Below, piece after piece: positions 46,096-58,448 of a DNA stretch of 64,000 nucleotides. Source of the stretch: Zanthoxylum bungeanum (taxonomy: Eukaryota > Streptophyta > Magnoliopsida > Sapindales > Rutaceae); NCBI GenBank assembly GCA_019454045.1, contig SKCR01001870.1, positions 81,448 through 145,447 of the forward strand, given 5' to 3'. The position numbers and the translations under genes were made by a program. How positions within the stretch are numbered: the first letter of the stretch is position 1; every line of letters starts with the position of its first letter. The notes beneath the pieces were generated by a model, which was not told where the DNA came from, made no database searches, and saw nothing but the letters and a program-made list of their open reading frames with translations.

Positions 46096-46418
46096 ATAGT
46101 GTCTCAATAATTAGAAGTTTTGATAGTAGTTTTTGTGCTTGCGGTTGTCTAAAGTTATTTGGGATTTGATCCATATAGACTTAACAACTTATAAGTTGTA
46201 GCCATACTGATTGTAGCATCTGAGTCATATTGATGTGGATTTTGATTCTACAAAATGTAATGACGCAACCTAGGAAACGGTTGGTTTGTTGGACAGACTC
46301 GATTTGTTAAGCAGTCTCACTTACTATGCCTACCTCTTGAGTGCTTGCGAGCTTTTTGAGGGCCACATTGAGAGGTGTATATGATACTGGGGATTGCACT
46401 AGAGTAAATGGGAGAAAT

Positions 46419-48951
46419 TGTTAGGGTTAGTGCTCATAGTGCCAATCAAGATCGTATTTATGTCGATTTATAAATACGAGGAATTATATTTTCAATAATA
46501 TTACTATTTTTAACGGTAGCACCCTTGTCTTTTATACACTTTTTCGATCTAATTGCGATTAGATTCTAATTACGATTAGATCGAAACTGAATCTGGTTCA
46601 GTGATACATGTATATTAGACAAAGACCCTAGGATTTACAGTATAGTGCGCAGTTACAACGTAGTTTGTAATTGACATTGGGAAGCACACTATTAGTTGTA
46701 TATTCTTAAATAAAGTTCCTGGTCAAGATTTACTAACACGGGTCGGTTAGTAAAATCCGCTGAGACCAGTACATGTCGTATATCGTGACTTGGTCTGATG
46801 GTTTATCCTAGTGAACCATGAGTCTCGGGAGACTCGTATAGACATGTAGGTGTTTATTTGATAAGACACTGAATGACTCACTGAAAGTTTCCTAATAGAT
46901 GGTACACCAACGTCCATAGGAACATTCTCGAGTTGAGCGAGCATAGTGGTCCTTCGACTTAAGATACTACAGTGGGATATATGAATTATCCTCCACACTT
47001 TGATGGTAGTCACGTCAACGATCTATCCATGATCAGACCTCCGCCTGTTCGTTGGGTGTGGACTGATTCTCATGATATCCAGTGTATATCAAGATAAGAT
47101 CTGTCAGTCCTGTGTACAGGGCATAGGCATCCTCACATGTTTACGATCTAGTAAATCCATGGCCGTGGTATAATGTCGGAAACTAGTTTCGAGTGTTATT
47201 TCGTGATCGTAAATTGAAAGTCGACTGTATTATACCGAACAGATTTCACGTTTTCATCTATACCCAGGTATAATACGGACAGCCTGTGACGGATGGATTA
47301 TACGTATGCAATAACCTCAGTTTGTATAGTTTAGCGAGATTATATGTGGTCGTCATAATCCATGAGTGTGTGGATTATGGACACGAAATTGGATTTCGTG
47401 ACGGATAAACCTAAACTTATAGAGTCCCACAATATGAAGTGTACTCGTTGAGCACTTGGGCAACTCGAAATGAATAATATAGATTATTCATTATACTTCA
47501 CCGGATTAAATGAGTTAATTCGGATCGTTTAATTGTTAAACGATAACACATGCAATTAGGGGATTTTGTTCGCTAATAATTATTATGTATTTGTATTTGA
47601 TACATAATACGATTAGATACACATTAATTATTTGTCAAATGAGATTTTGACACATGCCATAAATATATGTATTTATTATTTAATGTAAATAAAATACATA
47701 TATTTGTGTAAATTAATTGTTTAATTATTTAATAGTTAAATAATTAAATAATTAATTTTTCCAACCTTATCCATTTATTATAATTGTTATAACAAATGGT
47801 GGATTATAATTAGATGACTTGGCATGAATTAATTATGCTTTATATATGTTCAATTTTGATTGGAAATTATAAAGTATATATATTGACCTTTATTTGATAA
47901 TTTTTGGAAAAGGACAAAAATGCACTTGACCCCTAATTTCGTTTTTTATATAAAAAGGAGAGAAAAAAAAAATTGTTTTGATCATCTTCATTCATTCCAA
48001 ACATTGCCAAGAGTCTCAACCAAGAAATGGGTTTCATGGGTGCTTGATGATTCAAGCATAAAAGTGAAGGAAAAATCAAGAAAATTATTAAGGAACTTTG
48101 GAGTTTTAAAGGTAATCTTCCAAAATCCCTAAGCTTGAAATTTGTTTATTGTTTCTTGATTTCTTAGAATGTTCTAGGGTCCTTTTACTTGTTGAAAATT
48201 GGGCTTTTGGTGATGGATGATGAATTAGAAGTGGAAGTGCATGTGTGAAGTGAAATTGGTGAATATTATTGTAATATTAGGCCAATTTATTCAATTGTTG
48301 AAAAATTTCTATTCCTGAGTATTGTGACCACTCTTATGGCACCTAGAATTGTTCTCGAGTGCTTCATGTGTGGTAACTTAATTGGTGTTATGATTAATTA
48401 GATTAATCTTGAAAGAATTGGATTTTAAAGCATGTAAAATGATAAATTTAGGTTCTGTTTCAGACCTGGAATTTCAGAAAATTTGTTGATGAAAAGTACT
48501 TCATTTGAATGTTATGGATGTGTTTTTGGAGTTGGCACAATTGCCGGAAAGTGTTTCTAACTTGAAATAAGCGAAAAAGGCCAAAAACGGCGTTTTCGGG
48601 TGGATTTTGGCCCAACCGGGTGACGGCTGTGAAAACAGTGATTCCGTCATTGTTTGGGCAGCCCATGAAATGCCCCGACACTATTGGATTTGACTCCATA
48701 AGTGTCAGGTAGTCAGTTCGGTCAAAAATGAGTTTTAGGCCATTTTGCGGAAAAACAGTTTTCGTAAAAGTTTCATGAGTTTTCATCATATTTATGTTGA
48801 TATTTGATATTGAATAAATAGGTTTAGGTGAAATATGAATAAATTATTCATATTAGATTTTGAATAATTTATTGGTATTTTGAAAAAGTTTTAAAATACG
48901 ATTTCGCCCTTACCCGCGCTTCCGCTGTGCCCAACTCCCAAAACCCCAACA
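46419..48951 (+). repeat. 3' LTR of element F (full length)
   Basis: 2533 bp. Ends TGTTAGGG...CCCCAACA match the 5' LTR. It includes the ~2 kb segment missing from the 5' copy. A TATATAAAAAGGAG box lies near 47948-47961. I see no gene in it. Confidence 0.88.
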
Positions 48952-48956
48952 ATAAC

Positions 48957-50141
48957 TAGTCAAAGAAAATAATAAAACGAATCATAAAAACGAATAAACG
49001 AATCAACAAGCTTAAATCCTTATCCGATTCATTTAATAAAAGAATTAAATCAAATTGACTCATTTATTAAATGAATCCATTTTTTCAAACTCGTATTCAC
49101 TTTAATTCCAAATTAAATAATTACACTTATATTTGTGTCTTTTAGACTTAGATTCTAAATCCAATCTAAATGGGTCTCAAAGGCCCAATTAACATCCAAT
49201 GTGAATTTATTAAAGTTCAATAGGCTTTTAATTAATTCTTAAGGCATGGACTTTGGCAACCAAAGCCTAATAAGGAATCACCATCTGCCATAAAATTAAT
49301 TTTGGCCCATTAAGCTCAATTAAATAGTTAAAGGCCCAATTATTATATTTGGATTTTATAGAATGGTTTTAGACCAAATTGGATCTAATCCAATTGTCCT
49401 AAACCAAGCTTGGCCCAACCAAGCCCATTAAGACCAAATACAATAATATTAGCCCAATTCAAAATGAAGACTAATTTTAATTAATACAAAATTCTAAATT
49501 TCACATTATTTTTTAATTAAAGTGTATTAGCTATAATTAATTAGTTAAATTAATATTTCCAAAATACCAATTTATCTAATTATTCATGCTTTAATTTACC
49601 AACTCATATCCAACACAAATTGAAGCAAAATCAATCTATATCAATAATATTAGCCCAATTCAAAATTGAAGACTAATTTTAATTTATACAAAATTCTAAA
49701 TTTCATATTAATTTTTAATTAAAGTGTATTAGCCACAATTAATTAGTTAAATTAATATTTCCAAAATACCAATTTATCTAATTAATCATGCTTTAATTTA
49801 CCAACTCATATCCAACACAAATTGAAGCAAAATCAATCTATATCATGCTTCTCAAGTCACGACAATAAGGCACAATATTTCAATCAATCTCATGCATTTA
49901 AACACATCCAATGGTCTAAAATCAAAATCACCATGATACTCATAGGGTTCATAGTTTCGGCCAAACATAAGAAATTAGGGGAAAATCTATCCAATTCATT
50001 TTCTCAATTCCTAAGATGCATAAATCTAATTCATCATCATCCAAGCTCAACCAAACAACTAATTTGAAGAAATCATGCTCAAATCGTAAAAACCCCAAAT
50101 TAAAGTATATAAACCCTAAATCCATTTCATGCTTAGAAAAT
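48957..50141 (-). other. AT-rich internal remnant of element C
   Basis: No gene is visible. The sequence adjoins the primer site of element C (50142-50153), so at least the right part is the start of the C internal region read on the minus strand. Element F inserted at its left edge (48951/48952). Confidence 0.5.
49441..49845. repeat. 201-bp tandem duplication
   Basis: CAATAATATTAGCCCAATTC at 49441 recurs at 49642, and about 200 bp of following sequence (through GAAGCAAAATCAATCTATAT) is duplicated with only a few differences. Non-coding. Confidence 0.9.
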
Positions 50142-50154
50142 GCTCTGATACCAT

Positions 50155-52820
50155 TGTTGGGTTCCTAGAACATGCAAAGGATCTTTTAAGTCTTGATTTC
50201 ATGTGAATACTCAAAGAAGTTACGAAAAAACTTATATTGATCGGTTTCGTTGGATGTTGAAAGTTCAAAACTTTTTGATGAAGAAGAAGAGCTCCAAGCC
50301 TATTCTTGTGTTCCAAACTCAAGGATTGGTTTCCATAACACCTTGAAAGACTCCTTGAATGTGCTAGCAAGAAGAAATTTGAAGCAAATTTCTAAGCAAG
50401 GGGGAGAGGTTCACGGCAATGGTGAGAGAGAGAGAGATAAATTTTTTGTGTTGTGTAATTGATTTCCAAAATTCAATTATCATTTACCAAAAATAAAGTT
50501 GGTAAAATGTCATTCCAAAAATTCAAAGAGTGTTGGACTTTGGTTGAGTGAAAAACAAGCAAGCTTAGATTTACACTTAACCTTTAACCACTTCCATCAC
50601 TAGTCAAACTAGTGATGTAAATCAAGTGGGTCCCAACACTTGTAAATTCAGAATTTAAGTCGAAAATCCAACATGCAACTTCGCTCGGGCTCGGGTTCGT
50701 TTAATTCTGAAGTAACGAATTTGCCGTTGCAACATAATTAAATAATTAAGCCTTGCAAAATTATCATTAAAGTCGCTTACGAATTAATTCTAAATTAATT
50801 CGTTCGCCCGAATTAAAATCCAATTCTAATTCTGCGTTGAAATCTAATTTCAATTAATATATCGAATATATTATTAATTGACTAATTCCAAATTAATCGT
50901 TCTCTCTCTTCAATTCGAATTTTATCCCAGATAAATTTTTGTCGTAATTAATCCCAGGTTAATTTTCTCTCTCTCTTAATTAATCCTAGATTAATTATGT
51001 TCGAGTCAAACGTCATCGGTGAATCTTTGGGAAGCGACCCATAAGATTCCTGGATATGTTGGCAGTAAATCCGGTCATCGGATTATCCGAATACGTGCGT
51101 AACCAGTACTAGGGGTGGGCAAAAAAACTGACCGAACCAAACCAAACCGCAAACCGAACCAAACCGGACCGAATTTATGGTTTTTTTTCTAACGGTTCGG
51201 ATTGGCCCACCCTAAACGGTTTACGGTTCGGTTCAAGAGCTATCCGAACCGCACCTGTTAAACCGAACCAAACCGTTATAATTAAAAAAATATATATTTT
51301 TTATAAAAAAAATTGTATTTTTCTTTTAATTTTATTATATGTTTTCTTTTTATTAGTATGTTAATATTTATTCTTAATTTTTGTTAATATTTTATTTGTT
51401 AATACTTTTATTCTTCAATTTATTTGTTAATACTTTTATTCTTAAATTTTTTGTTTTATGGTAGAATCATTATTCTTGAAAGTAAGATGTTTGATTTGTT
51501 TCTTAATAGAATGATGGTAGCATCATTTCGAGGTAATTTTTAAAAAATATAAGAATTAATTGTGCCTCATTTTTCAATCATTTATGGAGTGTATGTGTTT
51601 CTTGAAATCATAGCTTACACCTCTAGCACTTCATACTTTGTTGGATAGAATAGTTTTTTTTTTTTTTGTCTTCACTTAAGTGGATGAAATTGTTTTTTAA
51701 ATATAATAATCCGTAATCGAACCGAACCAATCCGTAAATCGCTGGTTTAAAAAATTTTCAATCCGAACCAAACCGTTATTTAATGGTTTGGTTTGAGAGG
51801 TAAAAAATCTGAACCGTAAAATATGGTTTGGTTGGTTTTTAGCAAAAACCGAACCAAACCGAACCGCGCCCACCCCTAACCCGTACCATATTCTTACCGA
51901 TTTACAAGACATGGTTGGCTTCTAGTAAAACACCGTGCCTACCCAAATCTCCATAAATATTCTTTTAAGTAATACATAATCTATATCAGATGTAGTATAC
52001 TAAGTATTGCGTATTACGATCCAGTATCGGATGTCACATGCTAGGCCTGAGGCTGGATTTATGTATGCCCCGTATGAAGCATATATCGGATCACCAGCAA
52101 CTAGTCTATTTAATCGGATAATCATGATCTTGTCATATTATCCCAATAGTTGCAACATATTAGAGCATCAGTCATGTATCCCTGCGTGATCATCATCTCC
52201 ATATGACTGAAGTGATACTTCCATCTTGACATCACACCCAATGCACTACGATTCTCAATAAACCCAGAAGAGGCGTACACAGAATCTGTTAAAGTCCCGG
52301 ACGACCAAAACCAAAGCGTACTGATTGTCGCAAGTATTAGCGATGCAAGTCTCAGGTTAAGACCAAATACACCTACCCTAATTCGGATTCTCATAGACAC
52401 ATAGTCATACTACCAATGAGATTCCGAGTGGTCTATCTAGAGCGAAGCTGTTTCCGTACAATCGGCAAACACAACCTCTTATCACACTTGCATAAGTATC
52501 CAATACTTAAATATATGAGAACTCTGACGTTAAGCTTCCATAACGTGCACAAGTGCAGTGTTAGTCTATTCCCCATTATCGATGTCCAGTCTCGATAATA
52601 CTACGACTAAGGATATTTAATGATTAAACCTTTCGTGGATTGATACTGTCTTATATCTTATTAATCCGGAACTAATCATAAGGACTTTTATCAATTATAT
52701 ATTCAAGTAATCTAATTACAAAATGATAAAATAGCAATTTCCTTTGTCACATAGTTAATTTGTACAAAAACCACAATGTCTTTTACAAATAGTGATGCTA
52801 TGGGTCACAATTGTCCAACA
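50155..52820 (-). mobile_element. LTR of element C, minus strand, with nested hAT
   Basis: Read on the minus strand the LTR starts TGTTGGACAATTGTGACCC at 52820 and ends AACCCAACA at 50155. It is followed at 50153-50142 by TGGTATCAGAGC, a 12-base initiator-tRNA-Met primer site. Without the hAT and its TSD copy it is about 1.9 kb. The matching 3' LTR is not in the window, so the element is truncated or was split by element F. The pentamer outside is GAAAC (52821-52825). It interrupts the gag remnant of element D. Confidence 0.8.
51110..51878. mobile_element. Non-autonomous hAT element in the C LTR
   Basis: 769 bp beginning TAGGGGTGGGCAAAAAAACT and ending GCGCCCACCCCTA. Flanking octamers ACCAGTAC (51102-51109) and ACCCGTAC (51879-51886) differ at one position. 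Subterminal AACCGAACC/GGTTCGG repeats are at both ends. Its termini resemble those of the hAT at 31282-32346. No transposase is present. Confidence 0.92.
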
Positions 52821-52879
52821 GAAACTTCCCCATACCCTGTAAATAGCGAAAATTATGGTATTTTGTAGTTTTTAGGCTA

Positions 52880-53574
52880 CAGATACGCAACATCAATCCA
52901 ATCTGGATATGGATTTTGATATCTCGGCCGAATCGGCCTCACCCCTAGACCGAATTGATTCTGAAGAATCTCAGTCATCTGTTCTCTCAACATATCATTG
53001 TCATTGAATGGCATCACTACGAGTGGTGGTTGTGGTCCTCTCACAAATGGGGCATAGTTGTGACTTTGCCCTTGGGAACCTTGGGGACCTTGGGGCAACA
53101 CTACTTCATGTTGTACCATGTTTGGATTCCCCCATGACTTATTCTCCCTCTGGGTATCGTAGGGGCAGTAACCCCTTACGGAGGAACATTGCTTGGACCA
53201 GCCTCATGACTGCTTAGTGCATGAGGAGGTGTAGTCCACGGTAGGGATGTCCCTCCGTTTACACATTTGGCCATCAACTCATTCAATGAGCTTAAGTGTT
53301 TGGTCATATTTTCGTAATGCGAGTTACTAGCCGAAGTAAACTTATCTATGATGTAAGCGTTTTGAAGCCTGACCTGTTCGACAATATCCTGAGTGAACTC
53401 GCCGAACAAGGCGCGAACCGCGTTAGGGCTGAACTCTCGTATAGTGTCATATCGGCTAGCTTCCACTAGACCCTCGAAATGGCCTACTACAGCTGTAATA
53501 TAGGGCTGGTTGGTTTGCTCCAGTCCTCATTCCTCTGTACTTGAGCCAGTCTGAGTGTTTCTTTTCGGAGCCAT
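52880..53574 (-). pseudogene. Gypsy gag N-terminal region of element D (broken)
   Basis: The minus strand starts at 53574 with MAPKRNTQTGSSTEE followed by a stop, then VEASRYDTIREFSPNAVRAL...VEQVRLQNAYIIDKFTSASN (to about 53176). A stop and frameshift near 53175 come next, then a Gln/Pro-rich stretch and PIRPRYQNPYPDWIDVAYL (about 52940-52880). The YPDWID-type end is typical of the gag N-terminus of large plant gypsy (Tat/Ogre-like) elements. That assignment is from memory of the motif and is tentative. The rest of the element is cut off at 52825, where the LTR of element C begins. Confidence 0.7.
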
Positions 53575-53595
53575 TTCCACTTTTTACACCAATCC

Positions 53596-53612
53596 TCCCA
53601 CTGTGGTCGCCA
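53596..53612 (-). other. Primer-binding site of element D
   Basis: The minus strand reads TGGCGACCACAGTGGGA five bases inside the LTR end. It resembles the TGGCGACTCCACTGGGGA class of primer sites used by Tat/Ogre-type elements. I am not certain which tRNA it pairs with. Confidence 0.6.
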
Positions 53613-53617
53613 AAAAC

Positions 53618-54179
53618 TGTTTGCGTAATTTTTCGTCAAAGAGCGTGTAAGGTTCAAACCTCCTGAGGCAAAGTCCCATCAAATGGTGTTTGATTAAGTG
53701 AATAAGCCTCAAAGGGACACAAGCACATAAGTTACAGTCTATGGATTACAAAGATACGAAAATGAAAATAAAATGCTCATAATGAGTCTTCATTTGTTCT
53801 TTTTTTTCCTTCTTCCCACGCTTGAGCTTTTTATAGTAAGTCTCTGTTAACCGTTTGAACGGTTTCGCTTTTCTTGGTCTACGACCTCCCACGTCTCATA
53901 CTTGCAACCGCTGGATCATACGTCTAGTTGCTGAGTTCTTGTAACTGTTGTATCATGCGTCTTAACTGCTGAGTTCTGCGTGAAAAATGCCAGATCGTGG
54001 GTGGTTACGGCCTAACCGCTAGGTCGTGGGATCAACCGTAATGCATGGTAATCGTCCTGACCGCTTTTCCTTTCGTCGTCCTGATTGCAAATCATCATGT
54101 GGTGTGGTACCTGTTCACCCTAACTGCTTTTCATCCATCATTGACCCGTTTGTCCTAGGGCGATTTTCTTCTACCAACA
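53618..54179 (-). repeat. 5' LTR of element D
   Basis: 562 bp. On the minus strand it starts TGTTGGTAGAAGAAAATCGC and ends TTACGCAAACA. A TATA box CTATAAAAAGC is on the minus strand near 53841-53831. It contains repeated ACTGCTGAGTTCTGCG-like units (53930-53985). The outer pentamer is GTAAC (54180-54184); its partner is lost. The LTR lies within the 3' part of the bZIP pseudogene locus. Confidence 0.78.
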
Positions 54180-54626
54180 GTAACATAACACAAGTATCTA
54201 CTAAAAAATTATTGTTTCTTGTTTGGCTCTCCATTTAAACTAGAAGGAAGATTAATTTTAAACAGTAAAGAAGAAAAATTAATTGGAACGAGATACAAGT
54301 TTTTAGTAAAAGGTTCCCAAGAGATCCTCACTCACCATCTTGCAAGTGGACCTGTTGCTCCATCGTTAGCAAATCGCAGTAGTGATTTCATGCAACAATG
54401 TTAATTGAGCAGACAATGAGATTGCTTCAGTTTGTAATGTCTGTATTTTACGTTCAAGCTCGATCAGCTATGTATCGCATCTTCCTTTCCTTTGACCTTG
54501 CAGCTGACTGCCTTTTAGCCCAGATTCTATCACATTAAACAAAATACATTTCAATGAGAGATCAGCAGACATAATTAGAAAAAAATAAAATTGAAAAGGA
54601 TTTGTCAAAGTTAAGTGCAAGCTCAG

Positions 54627-55748
54627 TGTCACGGGCCAACTTTTTCCTTAACGGAAGAAGGGCTCGTGCGGCACTTACACGGTCGCGTCCCGTATAAGTC
54701 AGCCATCTCAAAGCCTCGTCCCTAATTTCCCATTGTTGGGGAGGGAACAGACCCGTAATTTATTGATTTATGAAAGCTCACAAGCTATCTCAATGCATAC
54801 TCTAGCGGGCCCGTTCAACACCGGGACCCGGTACTCGAATAGCACAACCGGATATAAAATATGGCATTTTTCCGCCAACTCAATCTCGACAATCCATCAT
54901 TGTCCCAACGTTGTCTAAGGGCGAGAGGGTTCACGGCTAAAGCCCCAAGACCACCGAAGCCCCCTTGGCCACACCCAAGGTTCACCTAGGCTTCCCCCCT
55001 AAGGAGGTTTTAAAGACATTGCACATGTCTCACCAGTATACGCACCTAGCGCTTGAGTTGTCACACCCCCTCTAAAATCTATCTTAAGAGGAGTTTTCAG
55101 GAACTCTTCCGGGCATTCAGTAAGCCACCATATAAGCGACTTTGGGTTAAAATCTCGTCCCTAAACGAGCTCGTCTTGATGGGTTTCCACAACACCCCCA
55201 CTTTAGCGGAAAAGACCCAAAAGTGGGCCTACTGCCAAAATCTCCCGACAAATCTCGAAATCCAACTCTGGGGCTGAAGTTTTCCCAGTACAAGTGACCA
55301 TAAGATTCACTTTGGAACTTGGTCCCACTCGATTCGACACCCCGGGTCGTTAGCTCCTTCACAATGCACCAATTTAGGCTAACGACTAGCGGCAAGCTAG
55401 CGTATCTCAAAATCTCCCGCCAAACTTCCGAACGGGACCCCACGGGTGAGAACTTCCCAGTACATCTACCCATAAGAGTTACTTAGGGCTTGGAGCAAGC
55501 TCAATCCGGCATTCCGAAATATAGGCTCCTTCACAACGCTGCACAACTAGGCCAGCTCCTAGCGGCAAGCGAGCACGTTTCTAAATCTCCAGGCAAACTT
55601 CCGAATAAGGCCTCACGGATGGAAACTCACCAGTACAAGGGTACATGAAGGGTACATATAACCCTTAACGACCTTAAACCGATGTCCCGAAACATGAGCT
55701 CCTTTGTAAAGTGACTGCACGTCCTAGTCTGATCCTAGGACCGTGACA
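54627..55748 (-). repeat. Family E LTR, left (3') copy
   Basis: 1122 bp from CTAGGACCGTGACA (right) to TGTCACGGGCC (left) on the plus strand, the reverse complement of the LTRs at 16841 and 20590, with scattered differences. Modules with three polypurine tracts lie immediately to the right (55749-55925). Confidence 0.92.
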
Positions 55749-55944
55749 CTCTCCCCCACTTCATTCATCGTCGTCCTCGACGATGGCATAACTTGAGGGT
55801 TAAGATTGTAACATCCTCCCCCACTTCATCCAGGTCGTCCGCGACGATGGCACGACTTGAGGGTTAGGATTGTAACATCCTCCCCCACTTCATCCATCGT
55901 CGTCCTCAACGATGGCAACTCAAGTTGTATCTGTCACGAATCTC

Positions 55945-55978
55945 TTTCGATCCTGGGACCTGTGTGTTATGGGCTCAC
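55945..55978 (-). other. Initiator tRNA-Met-like segment, second family E copy
   Basis: Reverse complement of the segment at 20423-20456, identical over all 34 bases, including the two differences from the tRNA. A third, slightly shortened copy is at about 59769-59801. Its conservation shows that it is a fixed part of the family and not an accident of one insertion. Confidence 0.85.
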
Positions 55979-58448
55979 AAGGAAGACATTGAAACCACAT
56001 TCATATGTCAATGAATGGAATCACATGTCTATGTTAGCCACATTATCCAATGCTATATCGAAATGGGCACACAATATCCAAACACAACAACATCATATAC
56101 GCTTTTCGTACATAAGTCTTGGTTTCTGATATAATGGCTCAACTTCGGCACTAGGCACAGGTTTACCATTTTTGACGAAATCTCCAACTTCTGTAACTTA
56201 CCACAATATGGGTTTGATATTATCTCCATACATGTTTGGGAACTCTTTTATTCTCGTACATGTAGGATTATCAATTCCACACATTGTTCACATCTTCTTG
56301 GAATCCCCATCGTAACACACACAGTGAAGACATTGCAATGTCATTTATCTCAACGAATGAAATTACATGTCCACGTTTGTAACATCATGCAACTTTATAA
56401 AGAATTGGGTAACATCATGCAACTTTATAAAGAATTGGGCACATAATATCTAAACACAAAACATCATATACACTCCCGTACATGAGTCTTTGTTTTGACA
56501 TAATGGCTCAACTCTGCCACTAGGCACAAGTTCCTGCACATGGTTGGATTATCAACCCAACACACAATTCGTACAGCTTCTAGGAATCCCCATCAATACC
56601 TGTGGAACAACTCCATACACGTGATTGTGTATTAGTTTTCGTGTCCAGTCTCAGTCACAACTCCATACAAACTCTCGTGCATGAGTGTTTCTGATTTCGG
56701 TCACTACTTTCTACACGCTCTTGTATGCGAGTTTTCAATTCCGATTCAGTAACTTCTTACAAAAAAGCTCCATACACTTAAACGTGAATGGGTTTTGATA
56801 AAAACAAAGGGTTTTTGTTCATTTTGATTATGAATAGATCGGTTGTTCACTTCACCCTGGCCCCCTGCCTACCTGTTATTCAAGGCGCTCGGCGTAGCAC
56901 ATCGGGTTTCCCGAAGATGAACACACACCCGATCCACAATTAGCTTATGGTGGAGCTAATTTCCCACTAGTCCCCTCTTGGACACACGTAGTTGCTCTCA
57001 TATCACTAGCAACTATCTCATTCTCACACATAACTCTGGGTCACTTGCTCTCTCATGAGCTTCTCAATTGTCTCGATACTCAACTGTCGCAGATAGAATT
57101 GTTTCCAACTTCTATCATTCCCACGACCACTCTTGGTCTTCTCACCTTAGTACTCTTAGGCACCAAGCCAACTCGTACTATTTTCGGGTGTTTCCCACCC
57201 CACTTTTGGCACTCTAGCCAATTCTACGCTGACTCACAAGGTCATATCACGAAACTTTATTCGACACTAGATCACTTCCTCGAAGCAATCATCGTTCTCA
57301 AACTCACTCCAAAGCCAAAGTCACATATCTGGCCTATTACCCGTGTAACTCGTACATACACTCTCATTTCGACTACTCGCAGTCGCATTATGTCACATGC
57401 ATTCTCCAAAATGCAAGCATCTCGGCCCTTCCGAGACCACACTCACATCTCTCGCAATTGCAATTTTCATGCAACCCTTGTGCAACTCATTGCACCTCCA
57501 ACTCGTAAGGCACTCTACCTTTACGAGCAACTTGTTATGTTACCAAGATAATTCAACCTTGGTCTCCCACACAATCATTACATAACCAACACAATGGTTA
57601 TCACATTCCATAAGGATCTTTGGAGATACCTGACTCATTTCAGGCTCACTCCCCCACTTTTACTTTGGCCTATCTCAAGCCATCACTCTTCGTTGGCATC
57701 CCCACTCACGGGAATCCACACAACTCGTTACTCGTAGCCCTGAGTTGAGGGCATTCCCTCTATAGAGAATCCACACAACTCGCTACTCGTAGCTTTAAGC
57801 TAATGGCATTCCTAATCACAGGAATCCAAACAACTCATTTCTCATAGTCTTACGAAGGCTTTACTCGATAAGACCTTTCCAAATACTTACACGAACCATC
57901 GGGTTCACACTCGGTCCTTGACATTGCCTCACACAAGAGGACTACACATCGACTCTCTATCACATCCGGCACTCAACTGCCATGGGAAAAGGGTCTCACG
58001 TCCTCTTTTGGACCCCACAAAACTTCAACCAACCCCACATCGGGTTCTCATGAACGCATATACTCTTGCCAATATCACATCGGCACTCTCGTGATGTTTC
58101 TTATACATCCCAAATATGTCTCACACCTTCACGGTGTAAGACCATTTGTTTGTCTCTCGTAGACAAGTTTCTACCTCCATTTCGGGTCTCTCCCGAACTT
58201 TTGGCTTCACCCGAGCCAACCTCATATAAAACTAGCACATCTCAAGTGCTCTCATATTGTCTCACATCCATCCATCTCAATTAGGATTTTCACTTCTTCT
58301 ACGTGCATCAACACGCACTCTCCGGCTTCTCTCGAGCCGTTTCTCTACCGAGGCTTCACACTAGCCTAACGATGTTCACAACGTCTCTATAACATCTACT
58401 CACATCCGTAGACATTCCACTTGCCCAACCTAGGGCTCTGATACCAAC

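Larger units (their letters stand above)
26257..48951 (+). mobile_element. Element F: large non-coding LTR retrotransposon, shell of a nest
   Basis: Starts TGTTAGGG at 26257 and ends CCCCAACA at 48951; flanking pentamers are ATAAT (26252-26256) and ATAAC (48952-48956), one mismatch. A degenerate initiator-tRNA primer site (ATATCAGAGCAGGT) follows the 5' LTR at about 26743-26756. A purine stretch ATGGGAGAAA precedes the 3' LTR. Its own internal parts are 26737-29650, 34038-35041 and 46101-46418. They contain no recognisable gag-pol, so it fits the LARD class. Two younger LTR insertions (29656-34032 and 35047-46095) lie inside. Confidence 0.85.
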
